From JAIQFL01 sp035295745 (GTDB taxonomy: Bacteria; Acidobacteriota; Terriglobia; Bryobacterales; Bryobacteraceae), in the NCBI GenBank assembly GCA_035295745.1, contig DATGIL010000053.1, positions 102,001 through 166,000 of the forward strand: a DNA stretch of 64,000 nt. Direction: 5' to 3'. Below the pieces are notes generated by a model. It was not told the DNA's origin and made no database searches. It was given only the letters and a program-made list of their open reading frames with translations. The number at the start of each line of letters is the position of its first letter. Within the stretch, counting starts at the first letter, position 1. Below, piece by piece: positions 1-9,866 of this stretch. Both the position numbers and the translations under genes were made by a program.

Positions 1-114
1 TGTGGACGAGTGGATTCGGAGACAGACCGCGTCGAACGCGAGTGAAGCGAGGGGCGAGAAGGAGATTTTGTAGCACGGAATGCGTCGTTAGGACGACCCC
101 GTCCGGCAAGGTTC

Positions 115-173
115 GGTGGACGTCCGAGTCTCGACATGAGTGTCGAGACGGCAAACAGGAGTGTTTGCGCCAC
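115..173 (+). repeat. Dual-hairpin repeat, copy A
   Basis: This is a full copy of the interspersed repeat. Hairpin 1 has arms GTCTCGACA/TGTCGAGAC with loop TGAG. Hairpin 2 has arms GCAAACA/TGTTTGC with loop GGAG. The GCGCCAC edge ends 15 nt before the stop codon of the ankyrin gene on the opposite strand. Bases 1-188 hold no supportable gene apart from this copy. Confidence 0.9.
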
Positions 174-188
174 GTTCACGCAGACCGG

Positions 189-1781
189 CTAACGGGCGCC
201 GAGGTGTTCCAGGAGGTGGACCGCTTCTAAGTTTCCGCGATCGAGCATGCGGGCGAGCGGGGTCTGCCAGTCCTTTTCCTTTGGTTCGCGCGTGAGGCAC
301 TCCGCGAACGGGCGATTGAGCGCTGCGGGATCGCGCGCGAGAATCTCGGGAACGCGATCGAGACGGTGGTAATCGAGCGCATCGAAGAGATCGATGGCGC
401 ACTCATCCAACAGCCAATCCCGCATATGAGTTTGATCGTAGAAGTCCGCCCATCCGACTGGGGTGGAGTCGTACCAGGGATCTCGCAGGGTCAGTGAAGC
501 ACCGCCCGCGATCAGAATCCGCGCAAAGGCCTCGTCGCCACGAGCGGCCACCATGCAGAGCGCCGAGTTGTCGTCAATGTAGTTGGGATCGAATCCCAAG
601 TCGAGGGTGAGCTGCAGTGCTTTGGGGCTTCCCCCTTCGTGCGCGGCGCGCCGTGCCAAGTCTTTCGGTGCGCGCGAGAGGAGATCAGGATCTTGGTCGA
701 GCATCGCACGGACAGAGCGTTCGTCGCCCGCAAGGCACAGCGAGGTGAATTGGCGGACCGGATCCAAATCGGCGGCTGGAGCGCCCGCCTCTTCGAGCAG
801 ACGAGCCACTTCGAGGTGGCCCGAATCGACCGCGTGCAGCCACGGAGTCTTGCCCTCGAACTTCTCGTCGATCTGTGCTCCGTGGGCAAGCAGAGTGCGC
901 ACCAGATGGATGCGACCTGAACGAGCCGCGCGCGAGAGTTCGCGGCCCATGAGGGCGCTGTCGTTCAGCCCGTGGCGGAGGAGAATTTCGAGGGACGCGG
1001 TTTGATTGATCCACAGGGCTTGCGGGTCATTTGGATCGGCGCCGCGATTGAGGAGTAGTTCGGCGAGCTCGCGCCATTGCGGGTGAGGCGGCTGGTTGGC
1101 GAGTCCAGTGGAGCCGTTGCCGAAGACACCAGTGAGCGCGGTGAAGCGTCGGGCGCGGTCGCTGCCGGGCGGGTCGTTGTGTTTGAGGGTGAAGGCATTG
1201 GGGTCGGCGCCACGATCGAGGAGAAGCTTCGCGACTTCGTAAGTGGAGTGGTTCGGATGGAGCGGCCGGACGCGCGAGTAAGATGCGCAGATCAGCGGCA
1301 GCCACTGGTGTGGACCAGGCGCGGCGGTGAGCGCAGGGTTTGTGTCGAGGAAGGAACGGACCGCGTCCACGTTCCCGGCCGCGGCGGCCGACCAGATGTT
1401 GGCGGCGGCGAGCTCCGGATGGTCGACGAGCATCTGATGTGCGCGGGCGTGGAAGGAGCGATGGTCGAAGTGCGGATCGTCGTAACAGAGGCAGGCGATG
1501 GTGACGAATTCGGCGGCGAGTTCCTGCTGGGAGGCCTCGACTGCGGCCTTCAATTGCGGCCAACTCGAGAAGCCGTACTCGCGGGCAAGGATGAGTTGGC
1601 AATCGGAGAGTTGCGGCTGGATGGCGCACAATTGCTGGTCAGGAGTTTCGGTGAAGCGCGGATGGGCGGCGCGAACGCGAGCGAGGGTGGCTGGGTCGGC
1701 GGCCTCCCAGTTCTTTTGGAGCGTTTTGGCTTGTTTCTTCAGGTTTTCGAGCGAAGGATTCGGCGGCAACGAAAAGGTCAT
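189..1781 (-). CDS. Ankyrin-repeat protein
   Basis: The 530-residue product has a charged helical N-terminus (about residues 8-50, rich in Lys, Gln and Ala) followed by several ankyrin units, recognisable as VAKLLLDRGADPNA, LAELLLNRGADPND, LVRTLLAHGAQID and VARLLEEAGAP, with weaker units towards the C-terminus. Ankyrin stacks are protein-protein interaction scaffolds. There is no signal peptide, membrane segment or enzymatic motif, so a cytoplasmic location is inferred and the partner is unknown. The ATG start is well supported: AAGGAGGT lies about 6 nt upstream. It is transcribed alone, away from the neighbouring two-component genes, and a dual-hairpin repeat lies just beyond its stop codon. 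Confidence 0.85.
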   Translation of the reverse strand: MTFSLPPNPSLENLKKQAKTLQKNWEAADPATLARVRAAHPRFTETPDQQLCAIQPQLSDCQLILAREYGFSSWPQLKAAVEASQQELAAEFVTIACLCYDDPHFDHRSFHARAHQMLVDHPELAAANIWSAAAAGNVDAVRSFLDTNPALTAAPGPHQWLPLICASYSRVRPLHPNHSTYEVAKLLLDRGADPNAFTLKHNDPPGSDRARRFTALTGVFGNGSTGLANQPPHPQWRELAELLLNRGADPNDPQALWINQTASLEILLRHGLNDSALMGRELSRAARSGRIHLVRTLLAHGAQIDEKFEGKTPWLHAVDSGHLEVARLLEEAGAPAADLDPVRQFTSLCLAGDERSVRAMLDQDPDLLSRAPKDLARRAAHEGGSPKALQLTLDLGFDPNYIDDNSALCMVAARGDEAFARILIAGGASLTLRDPWYDSTPVGWADFYDQTHMRDWLLDECAIDLFDALDYHRLDRVPEILARDPAALNRPFAECLTREPKEKDWQTPLARMLDRGNLEAVHLLEHLGAR

Positions 1782-2001
1782 GACGACCTCCTTTCAGGGC
1801 AATGCCCACTAACGCCCGATCGCTCGCATGCTCAGGCTGAAAGGACAGTCGTTGGTGTCCAAACGGTTTCAAAAATTCAGGCGGGCTTAGCCCTTCCCGC
1901 GAGCTGGGGGCACCCTGAAGTGCTCAAGCTCAAAAATAGCGGATGAAGGAACGCGGGGTCAAGAGGGTGCGACGAGGAAGTACCCTCGCGGCTTGGGAAT
2001 A

Positions 2002-2062
2002 GGTGGACCCACGAAAGGTCTCGACATAAGTGTCGAGACGGCAAACGGAACGCTTGCGCCAC
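2002..2062 (+). repeat. Dual-hairpin repeat, copy B
   Basis: Hairpin 1 has arms GTCTCGACA/TGTCGAGAC with loop TAAG, and hairpin 2 is degenerate (GCAAACG/CGCTTGC). The GCGCCAC edge ends 2 nt from the stop codon of the NtrX-like gene on the opposite strand, so the repeat forms the 3' untranslated end of the ntrYX transcript. The rest of 1782-2064 contains no convincing gene. Confidence 0.88.
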
Positions 2063-2064
2063 TT

Positions 2065-3422
<1,358 letters not shown>

Positions 3423-3426
<4 letters not shown>

Positions 3427-5528
3427 ACCTTGGCGCCCACGGGCCGCGGCGGAAGGGAAGAGGCGCTCTCCGGGTCGGGCTCGAGGAATACCGGGATCTC
3501 CACCGTGAACCGCGCGCCTACGGGCTGATTGTCCTCGACGCGGATCTGCGCGTTGTGCTCAGTGACGATGTGGGCGACGATTGCCAGTCCCAGTCCAGTG
3601 CCGCGGTTCTTGGTGGAGAAGTAGGGGAGGAAGAGCTTCTCTTTGTCATCCGGGCTGACGCCGCACCCCGAATCGGCAATCACCAGTTCGACGGTCTCGG
3701 CAGCGCCGGGTTGAGTCGCAATGTAGAGTTTCTTCACGAGCGAGTCCTGCATGGCCTCGGCGGCGTTGTCGACCAGGTTGACGACGATTCTCTGGAACTG
3801 CTCGCGGTCGAGATTGACAGGTGGGAGTCCTTCGGCAAAGTTGGTCTGAATCGTGATGTCCTCAAGGCGGCCGTGGAAAACGGCGAGGGCTTCGTTGACG
3901 ACTTCGTTGAGGTCGCTGCGAACGGGTTGTGCGGAGGGGAATCGCGCGAATTGCGAAAACTCGTCGATGAGAGTCTTGACGGAGTCGACGCATTTGGAGA
4001 TGGTGGCGGAGCATTCGCGAAGAATGCGATTGGCGGGCGCGGGAAGCTCCAGGCGGTCGAGTTGGCGGCCGATGCGGTCGGCGGAAAGGGCGATAGGGGT
4101 GAGCGGATTTTTGATTTCGTGAGCGACGCGGCGCGCGACCTCATTCCATGCGGCGGACTTCTGCGCCCGCAGCAGCTCGGTGGTGTCTTCCAAGACGACG
4201 ACGAAGCCCGAAGTGAGTTTCTCTTCGAGCGCGGAGACGGTCACGGCGATCTGGAGTTTGCGGCTGGCGGTACGCAGCTCGATCTGGCGGGTGGCGGTGC
4301 CCGTTCGGCGGGCGCGTTTCATGAGGTACTTGATCTCGGCGGTATCTTCACGCGAAAAGAGGTCTTCGAGCCGTGTGGCTTTGTCGACGGCCTCGGCAGT
4401 GAAGAGCTTGTAGAGAGCGCGGTTTTTGCGCTTGATGCCGCCATCGGGGCCGATCGAGATGACGCCGGTGGGGATGCTCTCGAGGATCGCTTCGGTGAAG
4501 CGGCGGCGGCGGTCGAGCTCGCGGCTGCTGGCTTCCAACTCTTCAGTCATCTGATTGAAGCCGCGTACGAGGGAGGCCATCTCGTCGATGGCGGGCACTT
4601 CGACGCGCTTGAAATTACCTTTGCGCACCTCGCGCACCGCGTCGAGGAGAGCGGTAAGCGGAACGCTGATCATCTTGGCGAGGAAGAGGGCGATCCATGT
4701 GGCGACGAACAGGACAAAGAGCGTGATCAGGATCATCAGCATGGAGGAGAACAGCTTCACTTCTCTCTGCTTGTCGCGGAGCTGGGTGAACTCATCTTTG
4801 CCGCGTTCGATGGCCGAGACCTGATCTTCGATGCGGACGGGCATGGGGGAGATGAGCTCGGCATATCCGATGAGTTTGCCGCCGGCCATTACGGGGGCGC
4901 GCGATTTGACGGGGCGTCTGGGGGGCTCAGTGACGGTGTCTGTCCAGGAATCGAGCGGGACGACGTTGGAGGGAGGGAAGATGGCGGCGGATTCCGAGTC
5001 CTGTGCGCGGGCGAAGCGCTGGAGGAAGCCCGGTGTGACGGGACCGCCGCTCAGGAGTTGGAGGGTTTCCGGCTGAGCGGCAAGCAGCGCGGCTTGCGCG
5101 TCGACTTCGTCCTGCATCTCCTTTTCGAGCAACTGGGCGATTTCCGTGAGTTTATCGACCTGGGTGCCGACGGGGTTGGTGAACCAGCGGTTAAGACTGT
5201 GGCTCAACACCTCATAGCTGAATAAGACGAGGCAGAAGACCGGCACGCAACTGAGAGCCAATGCGCCGAGAACCAGCTTGGTGCGGATCCGGGAACCGCT
5301 CTGTTTGCTCTGGCGCGCGATGTAGAGCTTGACGAGTTCCTTGAAAAGGAGGAACCCGAGGGTGACCATCAGCACGAAAATCAGAACGGAAGTGGCCCAG
5401 AAGATGAAGGTCTGGCGGAGGCTGGAAGGCTGGAAATCTCCGAGACTAAAGGACCCCTGCCAAGCCACCAGGATGACTGAGAGTGCCAGGAGGACCCCGC
5501 CGAACCATAACAACAGGCGCTTTTTCAT
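3423..5528 (-). CDS. ntrY: NtrY-like membrane sensor histidine kinase
   Basis: The 701-residue product starts with hydrophobic segments at about 5-25, 40-65 and 85-110, followed by a periplasmic stretch, another membrane segment near 265-290, a HAMP linker (SVPLTALLDAVREVRKGNF) and a PAS-like region (TEAILESIPTGVISIGPDGG). The HisKA box is VAHEIKNPLTP, and the ATPase shows an N box (NLVDNAAEAM), G1 (DSGCGV) and G2 (GTGLGLAI). This is the NtrY architecture: it would autophosphorylate on the HisKA histidine and pass phosphate to the coupled NtrX-like regulator. The signal sensed is unknown, although classical NtrY proteins are linked to nitrogen or redox status. It is the first gene of a two-gene operon. 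Confidence 0.9.
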
Positions 5529-5576
5529 GCGTAGTGGCCTTAGTCTTGATTATACGGGAGGGGGCTGAGGGCGCAG

Positions 5577-5684
5577 AGGGGGCCGAGGGCGCGGAGTCGA
5601 TCTTGGACGGCGCGGTTGGCGAGAACGGGCGAGAAGGAAGGAATGAAACGCAGAGGGAGAACAGAGACGCAGAAACGCTGAGAA
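5577..5684 (+). repeat. 108-bp dispersed duplication, copy 1
   Basis: A purine-rich block starting AGGGGGCCGAGGGCGCGGAG and ending in CGCTGAGAA recurs 216 bp downstream with few differences. It lies in the 542-bp divergent gap between ntrY and the transaldolase gene, where no real gene is evident. Proline/serine-rich reading frames on the minus strand here are translations of the repeat. Confidence 0.85.
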
Positions 5685-5792
5685 TGCGATGGGAGGCAGC
5701 ATAAGGCATGGGTGAAGATTGGTGGCGTGAGACTGGTCGCGGCACGATTGGATTCGCCTCGGGTTTGCGCGGAGAGAAGGCCGAGATCGCCG

Positions 5793-5899
5793 AGGGGGCC
5801 GAGGGCGCGGAGTCGATCTGGACGGCGCGGTCGGCGAGAACGGGCGAGAAGGAAGGAATGAACCGCAGAGGGAGAACAGAGACGCAGAGGCGCTGAGAA
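5793..5899 (+). repeat. 108-bp dispersed duplication, copy 2
   Basis: This is the second copy of the purine-rich block, nearly identical to 5577-5684. A shared 17-bp segment, CGCCTCGGGTTTGCGCG, also recurs at 5755-5771 and 5947-5963, so the gap was probably built by duplication of a composite unit. The promoters of ntrY and tal should lie at its two ends, but no clear -35/-10 pair could be assigned. Confidence 0.83.
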
Positions 5900-6070
5900 C
5901 GACGTGTATGGAGGTGTGCAGTGGCGCGGGGAATGGCGACGGGCTGCGCCTCGGGTTTGCGCGCCGAGGGCAGCCGAGCACGCGGGAGGAGGACACGGCG
6001 CGTTGATGCGCTATGTGCAACAGACAGCAGTGCGCGCGCCACAGTATAGTAGTTTCGAGGGGAACGAACA

Positions 6071-7102
6071 GTGAGCAATACCTATCTGGATTGGGTCATC
6101 GAGCATACTCGTACGCGGTGGTGGCATGACTCCGCGGAGGAGAGTGAGCTGGATCTGGGCCTGAAGCGCGGAGCGGTTGGCGTCACCACGAATCCGTTTC
6201 TATCGAATGTGGCGTTGAACAAAGACCGGAGTCTGTGGAGCAGTGCCATCGACGATGTGCTGGCGCGGAAGCTGGCGCCGGAATCGAAGGCGGAAGCGCT
6301 GATGCAGATCGCGGTGACGCGCGCCGCGGGCAAGCTGATGCCGCAGTACGAGGCGAGCCAGGGCAACTCCGGGTTTGTCTGTGCGCAGGTGAATCCACTG
6401 CATGCCGGCGATCGCGACTGCATGTACGCCATGGCGAAGCGGCTGCATGGGTGGTCTCCGAATATCGCGGTGAAGCTGCCGGCCACGCTGGCGGGGCTCG
6501 ATGTGCTGGAGGACTGCGCGGCGGAAGGCATTACTACGACCGCCACGGTGAGCTTCACAGTGCCACAGACCGTTGCCATCGCAGAGCGGCATCGCGCAGG
6601 AGTGGCGCGCGCGAAGGAGAAGGGAATCGAGCCCGGAAAATGTTTTGCGGTGATCATGATCGGGCGTCTGGACGACTACCTGCGGGAAGTGGTGCACGAT
6701 AATCAGGCGGCGATCAGCGAAGCGGACATACGGCTGTCGGGCCTGGCGGTGACGAAACGCGCTTACCAGATCTATCAGGAGCGCGGGTACGATGCGGTGC
6801 TGCTGGTGGCGGCGCTGCGCGGTGCGTACCACTTGACGGAGCTGACAGGGGCCGACCTGATCATGTCGATTCACCCGTCGTGGCAGGAGCCGTTTGTCAC
6901 GCAGGATTTTCCACGCGAAGAGCGGATTCATCAGCCCGTGGCGCAGGACTCACTGGATCGGCTGTGCCAGCTGTCCGAATTCGAACGCGCCTATGAGCCC
7001 GATGGAATGGCCCCGAGCGACTTTGTGGGATTCGGCGCGACGCAGCGAACGCTCAGCCAGTTTGCCGAGGTGGGTTGGAAGCCGATGGAGAATTTCCGGT
7101 AG
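6071..7102 (+). CDS. tal: Transaldolase family protein
   Basis: The 343-residue product has the transaldolase TTNP motif at 39-42 and the beta-strand IAVKLPAT containing the predicted Schiff-base lysine K135. Transaldolase moves a dihydroxyacetone unit between sugar phosphates in the non-oxidative pentose phosphate pathway. The start is GTG, with a GAGGGG run about 8 nt upstream. The stop codon directly abuts the ATG of the E2 gene, which suggests one transcript with the 2-oxoacid dehydrogenase genes. The sequence is longer and more divergent than E. coli TalB, so the exact substrate could differ; a transaldolase-like aldolase is the alternative. Confidence 0.85.
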   Translation: MSNTYLDWVIEHTRTRWWHDSAEESELDLGLKRGAVGVTTNPFLSNVALNKDRSLWSSAIDDVLARKLAPESKAEALMQIAVTRAAGKLMPQYEASQGNSGFVCAQVNPLHAGDRDCMYAMAKRLHGWSPNIAVKLPATLAGLDVLEDCAAEGITTTATVSFTVPQTVAIAERHRAGVARAKEKGIEPGKCFAVIMIGRLDDYLREVVHDNQAAISEADIRLSGLAVTKRAYQIYQERGYDAVLLVAALRGAYHLTELTGADLIMSIHPSWQEPFVTQDFPREERIHQPVAQDSLDRLCQLSEFERAYEPDGMAPSDFVGFGATQRTLSQFAEVGWKPMENFR

Positions 7103-8365
7103 ATGGCCACGCCAGTCGAGGTGCCGAAGTTGGGCAATACGGTGGAGGAGTGTCTGGTCAGCCGGTGGTTGAAGAGTAAGGGCGATGCTGTGTCGGCCGG
7201 CGACGTGGTGGCGGAGATCGAGACGGATAAGGCGACTTTTGAAGTGGCGGCGCCGGTGAGCGGGACGGTGCTCGAGACGTTCTTTGCGGAAGGCGCGCTG
7301 GTGCCGGTGTTCACGACACTCTTCGTGATCGGCGAGAAGGGGGAGAATGGCGCTGAATTTCGGCCCTCGGGAGGGCAGGAGGAGAAGGTAGAGAAGAAAG
7401 AAGTGCGGGTCATTGAGTTTGCTCCGAATGCGGTTCCGCCTGTCGTCGAGGCGAGTGCCGGTGCGGCGAGTTTTAGCCCGCGTGCGCGGCGATTTGCCGA
7501 GGAGCATCGGTTCTATCCGGCTGGGGTGAACGGATCGGGGCCCGGTGGTCGCGTGTTGGAAGAGGATTTGCGAGCTCTGTTCTACCAGGGAGGGAATTCG
7601 CGGACGGAGCGGACGAAAAGCGTCGACAGGAGTGTCGACGCGGCAGACAGGAGTGTCCGCGCCACCTCGGCGGCAACAAATGCGGCGGGCGCTAAGCGAG
7701 GCGGGGGGATTCGGGAGAAGATTGCGCGGCGGATGCGGGAGTCGCTGGCGTCCACGGCGCAGTACACGCTGAATAGTTCCGCGGAAGCGGCCGGACTGCT
7801 GATGCTTCGCGCGCGCATCAAAGCTTCGAGCGGCGTTCCCGATATCAACGTGAACGACCTGATTACGTATTGCACGATTCGTGCGCTGCTCGACGTGCCG
7901 TCCATCAATGCCGAGTACATCGACGGGCAGATCGTCACGCACTCCGAGGTGCACATCGGGTTTGCTTGCGACACTCCGCGCGGGTTGCTGGTGCCGGTGG
8001 TGCGGAATGCGCACGAACTCGCCGTCGGAGATCTGGCTTCGGCGATGAAGGCACTCACGGCGAAGGCCGTGGGGGGTACGATTTCTCCGGACGACCTTAC
8101 GGGTGCGACCTTCACGGTGAGCAATCTGGGCGGGCTTGGCATCGAGACTTTCACGCCGCTGATCAATCCGCCCCAGGTCGCGATTCTGGGGGTCGGGGCC
8201 ATTCAGGTGAAGCCGGTGCGGAAGCAGGGCAAGCTCGAATTTGTCGATTCGATCGGGCTCTCGCTCACGTGCGACCACCAGGTGATCGATGGGGCGCCGG
8301 GGGCGCGTTTCCTGCAAGTGGTGAAGGAGAAGATCGAAAACGTGGAGCGGCTATGCACGATCTGA
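7103..8365 (+). CDS. pdhC: Dihydrolipoamide acyltransferase (E2) of a 2-oxoacid dehydrogenase
   Basis: The 420-residue product has an N-terminal lipoyl domain (ETDKA, lipoylated K43), a peripheral-subunit binding domain (about 130-160, SPRARRFAEEH and GPGGRVLEEDL) and a C-terminal acyltransferase domain ending with the catalytic H392xxxD396G motif. It transfers the acyl group from E1 to CoA. A dual-hairpin repeat is embedded in frame in the linker between the binding and catalytic domains, encoding about residues 168-188 (rich in Arg, Ser, Asp and Ala). Its ATG follows the tal stop directly, and its 3' end overlaps the E3 start by 13 nt. Substrate class (pyruvate or branched-chain oxoacid) cannot be settled from sequence alone. 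Confidence 0.92.
   Translation: MATPVEVPKLGNTVEECLVSRWLKSKGDAVSAGDVVAEIETDKATFEVAAPVSGTVLETFFAEGALVPVFTTLFVIGEKGENGAEFRPSGGQEEKVEKKEVRVIEFAPNAVPPVVEASAGAASFSPRARRFAEEHRFYPAGVNGSGPGGRVLEEDLRALFYQGGNSRTERTKSVDRSVDAADRSVRATSAATNAAGAKRGGGIREKIARRMRESLASTAQYTLNSSAEAAGLLMLRARIKASSGVPDINVNDLITYCTIRALLDVPSINAEYIDGQIVTHSEVHIGFACDTPRGLLVPVVRNAHELAVGDLASAMKALTAKAVGGTISPDDLTGATFTVSNLGGLGIETFTPLINPPQVAILGVGAIQVKPVRKQGKLEFVDSIGLSLTCDHQVIDGAPGARFLQVVKEKIENVERLCTI
7606..7665 (+). repeat. Dual-hairpin repeat, copy C, in frame inside the E2 gene
   Basis: Hairpin 1 uses the second stem type, GCGTCGACA/TGTCGACGC, with loop GGAG. Hairpin 2 (GCAGACA/TGTCCGC) carries one mismatch. The copy is read through without a stop codon in the E2 linker, a flexible region that should tolerate insertion. 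Confidence 0.9.
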
Positions 8366-9708
8366 TCGTGATCGGCGCCGGCCCCGGTGGATACGAAGCG
8401 GCAGCACACGCGGCGCGGATGGGGCGCAAGGTTACGCTGATCGAGAAGGATCGGGTGGGCGGAGTTTGTCTGCACGCGGGCTGCATTCCGGCGAAGACGT
8501 TCCTGCGGTCTTCGAAGCTGTTCCAGGAATTCGGTGAGGCTTCGGCGTACGGGATTCGCGCGGAGTCGTTCGCGTTCGATATGCCGGCGGTGGTGGAGCG
8601 CAAGAATCGCGTGGTTGGTACGCTCACGCGCGGTGTACAGGGTATGTTGAAGCGCGCGGGTGTGGAGACGATCACGGGGCATGCGCGTCTGGCCTCGCGC
8701 GGTGTCGTCGAGGTGAACGGGGAGCGCTACGAAGCGCCGAACATTCTGATCGCTACGGGATCGCGGCCGGCGGTGCCGCCGATTCCGGGAATCCGCTCGG
8801 AGAGCGTCTTGGATTCGAATACGGTCTTCTCCCTCACTCGCGTGCCCGAGCGGATCGCCATTATCGGCGGCGGGTACATCGGGCTGGAGTTCGCTTCCTT
8901 TTTCCAGGAGGCGGGCGCGCAGGTGAGCGTTTACGAGATGCTGCCGCAGATCGCGGCGGGAAGCGACCGCGAGATCTCGCAGTTTCTGTTTCAGGTGATG
9001 AAGCGCAAGGGAATTGAGTTTCATCTCTCGTGCCGTGTGCTGGAAATTGAAGGCAACGATTTGCGCTACGCCGCGGGCGATGGCAGTCGTGCGAGCGCGT
9101 CAGCCGACTACATCCTGAATGCGACGGGCCGCGCACCGCTGGTGCAGGATCTGGGTCTCGAGGCGGCCGGTGTGGACTTCACCGCGCGCGGCATTCGCAC
9201 TTCCGACTTAGGCAAGACGAACGTGCCGGGCATCTGGGCGTGCGGAGATGTGACCGGGCGGCGGATGCTGGCGCACGCTGCGACTCGCGAAGGGATCGCG
9301 GCGGTCAACAATATGTTCGGCAAGAAGGATCGCATCCGATACGGCGCGATTCCGGCGGTGATTTATACGCATCCCGAGGTTTCGTCGGTGGGCAAGTCGG
9401 AAGAGGAACTGCAGGCGGAAGGAACGGAATATCGAAAGTCGGTAGTCCCGATGGCGGTGGCCGGGCGGTTCCTGGTGGAGAGCGACGGTCAGTCCGGGAT
9501 CGTGAAGGTGCTGGTGGGCGCGCGGTACGGCGAGATTCTGGGCGTACATGCGGTGGGCGACTCTTCGAGCGAATTTATTGTGGCGGCGGCTGCGATGGTG
9601 GAGACGGGGATGAGTCTTACTGACGCAGGACGGATCATTTTCCCGCACCCCACGGTGTCGGAAGCACTGCGCGAGGCTTTGGGCGCGGCGGCACATCAGA
9701 ATGTTTGA
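8353..9708 (+). CDS. lpdA: Dihydrolipoamide dehydrogenase (E3)
   Basis: The 451-residue flavoprotein begins MHDLIVIGAGPGGYEAA (FAD Rossmann motif). It has the redox-active disulfide C39-x4-C44 (GGVCLHAGCIPAK), a central NAD-binding motif (IIGGGYIGLEFASFF) and the C-terminal catalytic dyad H432/E437 in HPTVSEAL. It reoxidises the dihydrolipoyl arm of E2 and reduces NAD. The open frame extends further upstream inside the E2 gene, but the ATG at 8353 gives the canonical N-terminus and a 13-nt overlap with the E2 stop, consistent with coupled translation. Confidence 0.94.
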   Translation: MHDLIVIGAGPGGYEAAAHAARMGRKVTLIEKDRVGGVCLHAGCIPAKTFLRSSKLFQEFGEASAYGIRAESFAFDMPAVVERKNRVVGTLTRGVQGMLKRAGVETITGHARLASRGVVEVNGERYEAPNILIATGSRPAVPPIPGIRSESVLDSNTVFSLTRVPERIAIIGGGYIGLEFASFFQEAGAQVSVYEMLPQIAAGSDREISQFLFQVMKRKGIEFHLSCRVLEIEGNDLRYAAGDGSRASASADYILNATGRAPLVQDLGLEAAGVDFTARGIRTSDLGKTNVPGIWACGDVTGRRMLAHAATREGIAAVNNMFGKKDRIRYGAIPAVIYTHPEVSSVGKSEEELQAEGTEYRKSVVPMAVAGRFLVESDGQSGIVKVLVGARYGEILGVHAVGDSSSEFIVAAAAMVETGMSLTDAGRIIFPHPTVSEALREALGAAAHQNV

Positions 9709-9746
9709 TGGTTTATGGATGGATGTAGATTCTGCGGGGCACACTT

Positions 9747-9808
9747 GGTGCGGGCGCGAAAAGTCTCGACACGAGTGTCGAGACGGCAAACAGGAGCGTT
9801 TGCGCCAC
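9747..9808 (+). repeat. Dual-hairpin repeat, copy D
   Basis: The copy lies in the 158-bp gap between the E3 and E1 genes. Hairpin 1 has arms GTCTCGACA/TGTCGAGAC with loop CGAG, and hairpin 2 has one mismatch. It may modulate read-through or stability of the E2-E3-E1 transcript (inference). Confidence 0.9.
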
Positions 9809-9866
9809 GATTGCTCGCGGGCGTCCTCATGCAGGGCAGTAGAAGGAAACTCAGGAGACCGGCGGA

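Noticed and set aside
5446..6078. Pro/Ser-rich minus-strand frames
   Set aside because: They are translations of the duplicated purine-rich block and have repeated SAPSAPSA composition without a start signal.
6950..8317. 455-residue minus-strand frame opposite E2
   Set aside because: It is low-complexity Arg/His-rich shadow coding with no recognisable domain, opposite a clear acyltransferase gene.
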